Assembly: GCA_022839785.1 (NCBI GenBank)
Contig: JALHJW010000021.1
Location: 1 to 8,669 of the forward strand
Origin: Desulfovibrio sp.
GTDB taxonomy: Bacteria; Desulfobacterota; Desulfovibrionia; Desulfovibrionales; Desulfovibrionaceae
DNA length: 8,669 bases
Reading direction: 5' to 3'
Part shown: in pieces, positions 5,802 through 8,669 of the stretch
How positions within the stretch are numbered: position 1 is the stretch's first letter
Layout: the number at the start of each line of letters is the position of its first letter
Translations under genes and position numbers: made by a program
Notes under the pieces: generated by a model
The model's input: only the letters and a program-made list of their open reading frames with translations
The model's database searches: none
What the model was told of the DNA's origin: nothing

Positions 5802-7208
5802 ATGTCCGACAGACACGACCTCATCATCCTCGGCTCAGGCTCCACCGCCTTTGCCGCCGCACTTCGGGCCCACTCCAGGGGTGCCCGGGTGCTCATGGTC
5901 GAAAAGAGCGTCCTCGGCGGCACCTGCATCAACTGGGGGTGCGTGCCGAGCAAGACCCTGATCCACGGGGCGCTATTCTATCAGGAGGGGCGGCTCGGGG
6001 CAAGGCTCGGCCTCGGAGAGTGCGGAGACACCGTCGATCCGGCCCCCCTCATGGCCCGCAAGGAAGAGGTAGTAAAGCATCTGCGCACCACCAGGTACCT
6101 GGATCTGCTCCGGGATACGCCGGGTCTGGAGCTGGCCAAGGGGACCGGCCGATTCCTGGGCCCCGGCCGGCTGGAAGTGGTGGACCGGGTCTACCGCTGC
6201 GACCGTTTCCTCGTGGCCGTCGGCGGCACGCCCCGCATCCCGAAGATACCGGGCCTGGAATCCACCCCGTTTCTCACCAGCCGGGGCGCGCTCCTGCTGA
6301 AACGCTTTCCGGCGTCTCTCATCATCATCGGCGGCGGGGTCATCGCCGTGGAGCTGGGGCAGATGTTCCAACGCTTGGGCACCCGGGTGACCATCCTCGA
6401 GCACGGGCCGCGCATCCTCGCCCCCGTGGAGCCCGAACCGGCCCTGGCGATACGGAACGTCCTCAGGGACGAAGGAATGGAGATCGTCTGCCGTTCGCCG
6501 GTCTGCGCGGTGTCGGGAGACGGCTCCGCAGTGAGCGTTGAGGTCGAGCGCGAGGACGGACGCCGGACCTATACGGCGGAACAGCTCCTCCTGGCGGCGG
6601 GGACCGCACCGGCCACCCGCGGCATTGGCCTGGAACTGGCCGGCGTGGAAACCGACAGCCGTGGGTTCGTCAGGGTGGACGAACGGATGAGGACCGCGGC
6701 TCCGGGCATCTGGGCCGCCGGCGACTGCATCGGAGGAATGATGATCGCCACGGTGGGGGCGCGGGAGGGAATCATCGCCGTGGACGACATGTTCGCCACC
6801 GGCTGCGGCTGCTCCATGGACCACCTGAGCGTGCCCATGGCCATCTTTACCGACCCGGAGGTGGGGGCCGTCGGCTACACCGAACAGGGTGCCCGGGACG
6901 CCGGACTCGATCCGATCGTGAGCATTCTCCCCGTGTCGGCCATTCCCAAGGCCCATGTGACCGGGCATACGGCAGGCGTCATCAAACTGGTGGCGGAGCG
7001 GGCCACTGGACGGCTGCTGGGGGCGCACCTGGCCTGCCACCGGGGGGCCGAGCTCATCAACGAGGCAGCGCTGGCCATCCGGCTGAGGGCTACGTTCGAC
7101 GATCTGGCAAACGCCTTGCACGTCTACCCTTCAATAGGAGAGGGACTGCGGCTCTGCGCCCAGGGATTCACGAGGGATGTCAGCAAGTTGTCGTGCTGTG
7201 CGGAGTGA
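5802..7208 (+). CDS. merA: Mercuric reductase-like FAD/NAD(P)-disulfide oxidoreductase, without HMA domain
   Basis: The 468-residue flavoprotein belongs to the pyridine nucleotide-disulfide oxidoreductase class I group. FAD is bound by ILGSGSTAFAAALRA (9-23), the redox disulfide is C42-INWG-C47 in GGTCINWGCVPSK, NAD(P)H is bound by IIIGGGVIAVELGQ, and the second FAD motif is IWAAGDC. Two marks point to mercuric reductase rather than lipoamide dehydrogenase. The final residues are KLSCCAE (C465-C466), the mobile Cys pair that hands Hg(II) to the active site. Also, Y442 in HVYPSIGEGL stands where lipoamide dehydrogenase has its catalytic His. Known Tn501 MerA ends in QLSCCAG and has Tyr at the same place. 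The enzyme would reduce Hg(II) to Hg(0) in the cytoplasm using NADPH. The N-terminal metal-binding HMA domain of many MerA is absent, and no merR, merT or merP lies nearby. It is followed by the repeat-protein gene six bases on. Confidence 0.8.
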   Translation: MSDRHDLIILGSGSTAFAAALRAHSRGARVLMVEKSVLGGTCINWGCVPSKTLIHGALFYQEGRLGARLGLGECGDTVDPAPLMARKEEVVKHLRTTRYLDLLRDTPGLELAKGTGRFLGPGRLEVVDRVYRCDRFLVAVGGTPRIPKIPGLESTPFLTSRGALLLKRFPASLIIIGGGVIAVELGQMFQRLGTRVTILEHGPRILAPVEPEPALAIRNVLRDEGMEIVCRSPVCAVSGDGSAVSVEVEREDGRRTYTAEQLLLAAGTAPATRGIGLELAGVETDSRGFVRVDERMRTAAPGIWAAGDCIGGMMIATVGAREGIIAVDDMFATGCGCSMDHLSVPMAIFTDPEVGAVGYTEQGARDAGLDPIVSILPVSAIPKAHVTGHTAGVIKLVAERATGRLLGAHLACHRGAELINEAALAIRLRATFDDLANALHVYPSIGEGLRLCAQGFTRDVSKLSCCAE

Positions 7209-7214
7209 TGGACC

Positions 7215-8018
7215 ATGGAACCGAGCGGGATCTACGCAAAAAATGTTCAGCTTGACCGGGAATTGTCACAGCGGCTGCACGGGGCGCTCACCTGCGGCAG
7301 GGAGGAACTCTTCCAGATCGTGGCCGACCCCGCGCCCGAGGTGATCCGGGCAGCCCTGCGCAACCCGGCCCTGGACGAAAACCATCTTCTGGTACTGCTG
7401 GGGCGGCGGGACCTGGGCGAGGATCTCGTTGCAGCCATCGGCCGCCACGATGCGGTGGCCGAGAGCCACAAGCTGAAGGCGGCCCTGGTGCGCAACCCCG
7501 CCACCCCGGCCCAGTTGGTCATGGCCCTGCTGCCCCACCTCTATCTGTTCGAGCTGGTGGACCTCTGCCTTCTCGCCGGCGTGACCCCGGACCAGCGCGT
7601 CGCGGCCGAGCGCGCTGTCATCCAGCGTCTCTCCACCACCCCCCTGGGCAACAAGATCACCCTTGCCCGGCGCGCCACCGCATCGATTCTGGACGCCCTG
7701 CTCAAGGAGGGCGATATGCGGGTAGTGGAGTCGTGCCTCACGAACCCCCGCCTCAAGGAAGGGTCGGTCTTTCAACTGGTTTCCAGCTCCCGCGCCACCG
7801 GCGACGTCATCGCTGCCGTGGCACGCCACCAGTGCTGGAGCAACCGCCCCAACCTGAAGGCGGCCATGCTCAAAAACCCCAACACCCCCACCTCCCTGTT
7901 CAGCACCCTCCTCGCGTCCGCCTCGACCATGGAGGTCAGGAATCTGGCCGCCTCGGGGCGCCTGGGCGCCGAGCGCAAGCGCCTGGCAAGCCAGGAACTC
8001 AAGCGGCGGGGCTGCTGA
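7215..8018 (+). CDS. Alpha-helical NP-repeat protein of unknown function
   Basis: I do not recognise a named function. The 267-residue product has no signal peptide, membrane span or catalytic motif, and looks like a cytoplasmic helical-repeat (HEAT/LRV-like) scaffold. A unit of the type xLxxALxxNPxTPxxLxxxLL recurs at about 43-62 (IRAALRNPALDENHLLVLL), 87-106 (LKAALVRNPATPAQLVMALL), 169-189 (VVESCLTNPRLKEGSVFQLV) and 213-233 (LKAAMLKNPNTPTSLFSTLL). A larger duplication is visible between 71-106 and 198-233, each beginning V/I-AA-x2-RH. ITLARRATASILDALL at 147-162 resembles blocks I recall in uncharacterised deltaproteobacterial proteins. Start is ATG 7215, nine bases after CGGAG; the overlapping ATG at 7208 is out of frame. 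Six bases separate it from the reductase stop, so the two are very probably co-transcribed. Such folds usually bind protein or RNA. Confidence 0.85.
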   Translation: MEPSGIYAKNVQLDRELSQRLHGALTCGREELFQIVADPAPEVIRAALRNPALDENHLLVLLGRRDLGEDLVAAIGRHDAVAESHKLKAALVRNPATPAQLVMALLPHLYLFELVDLCLLAGVTPDQRVAAERAVIQRLSTTPLGNKITLARRATASILDALLKEGDMRVVESCLTNPRLKEGSVFQLVSSSRATGDVIAAVARHQCWSNRPNLKAAMLKNPNTPTSLFSTLLASASTMEVRNLAASGRLGAERKRLASQELKRRGC

Positions 8019-8023
8019 CCGCC

Positions 8024-8669
8024 CTATTCATACCACCGCCGCACGACAAAGGTCTTCTCCCCCTGCCCGTCCGCGTCCCTGAACCGGTCCGACGGCGCCC
8101 GCCCCTTCATTACCTCGGCCAGCACCTCCCCCAGGGGCCGGACCGCCACGCCGTCCCGCACCCCCGGCACCGGGCCGAGGCGGCTCTCGATGGTCCGTTC
8201 CCGGTCCAGCACGATGATCACGTGCCCCTTCCAGACGATCAGGTCCAGGGGCTCCAGCCGGCGGCGGATGGCCGCGGCGGAAAGGCCGGCAATGGGGACG
8301 CCCCGGCCGAAGCCGGTGAGCTCGCTCGTGTTCCGGGGAGTGACGCCGTTGGTGGCCTCGTAGAGAAGCCCCGAGCAGTCGAGCCCCTGGAGCCGCCAGC
8401 GGCGGTTCGTTTCGGCGGGGAGCCTGCCCGGTGGATGAAAGAAATCCACCATGGCCGGCACCCCGGCGCGCACATTGCCCCCCCAGGCGTAACGGCTTCC
8501 CCTGGCAGCCAGAAGGCGGGCGATGATCTCGTCGCGGGAAGGGAGCGTCCGGGACCGCGGCGGCGGTTCCTCATCCGTGAGCCGGACGAAACGGTCATCC
8601 ACGAAATAACCCGTGGCCGATGGATAGGAATAGTCGTCGGTGGTCACCCGGTGGACCACTGATGCGCCG
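8024..8669 (-). CDS. NlpC/P60-family cysteine peptidase (cell-wall hydrolase), N-terminus beyond the window
   Basis: The C-terminal 210 or so residues contain an NlpC/P60 papain-like domain, a family that cuts peptide bonds in the peptidoglycan stem. Numbering from the GTG at 8659: RYAWGG at 56-61, the catalytic Cys in LDCSGLLYEATNG (C95), and the catalytic His in WKGHVIIVLDRE (H146), with E158 in TIESR as a possible third residue. The region before it (YFVDDRFVRLTDEE) could be the end of an SH3-like domain. The frame is still open through the GTG to the right edge and no ribosome site precedes that GTG, so the gene most likely starts outside the window; a signal peptide would be there. Its stop lies 5 bases from the stop of the convergent repeat-protein gene, leaving no room for a separate terminator. 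Confidence 0.88.
   Translation of the reverse strand, partial: GASVVHRVTTDDYSYPSATGYFVDDRFVRLTDEEPPPRSRTLPSRDEIIARLLAARGSRYAWGGNVRAGVPAMVDFFHPPGRLPAETNRRWRLQGLDCSGLLYEATNGVTPRNTSELTGFGRGVPIAGLSAAAIRRRLEPLDLIVWKGHVIIVLDRERTIESRLGPVPGVRDGVAVRPLGEVLAEVMKGRAPSDRFRDADGQGEKTFVVRRWYE

Noticed and set aside
5973..7121. A 382-codon minus-strand frame opposite the mercuric-reductase-like gene
   Set aside because: Antisense shadow of a gene whose motifs run end to end; composition is Gly/His/Arg/Pro-rich.

Overview
The window is G+C-rich, tightly packed bacterial chromosome. Several protein signatures suggest a Geobacter-like deltaproteobacterium (Desulfuromonadia): the style of the extracytoplasmic sensor with its kinase piece, an unusual NP-rich helical-repeat protein, and a sigma54-like promoter. 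This assignment is an inference from protein flavour; no rRNA or other phylogenetic marker is present. No tRNA, rRNA, CRISPR array or insertion sequence was seen.

Layout, left to right. (1) Positions 1-1036 hold two pieces of sensor histidine kinase meeting tail to tail. A minus-strand reading frame (start 1036) encodes a secreted ABC-type substrate-binding sensor domain. At about 94-99 it switches abruptly into the reverse complement of a plus-strand histidine-kinase fragment (3-98). That fragment stops just before its phospho-accepting His box. (2) Positions 1037-1401 form a 365-base gene-free spacer with an AT-rich core, a sigma54-like promoter and an IHF-like site facing the sensor gene, and candidate promoters facing right. 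(3) At 1402-2325 (+) lies a lipid A lauroyl/myristoyl-type acyltransferase. (4) At 2398-5723 a minus-strand operon runs transketolase, then a DTW-domain tRNA acp3U transferase, then a Crp/Fnr-type regulator, with gaps of only 6 and 11 bases. (5) Divergent from it, at 5802-8018 (+), a mercuric-reductase-like flavoprotein is followed within 6 bases by an alpha-helical repeat protein of unknown function. (6) At 8024 to the right edge (-) is an NlpC/P60 cysteine peptidase whose N-terminus lies beyond the window.

Functionally the region mixes envelope work (lipid A acylation, cell-wall peptidase), central carbon metabolism (transketolase), tRNA modification, a global-type regulator and a metal/redox flavoenzyme. 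I see no single pathway joining them. The feature most worth following is the strand switch at 94-99. It is what an inversion inside one sensor-kinase gene would produce, although a larger rearrangement or an assembly chimera would look the same from inside this window.
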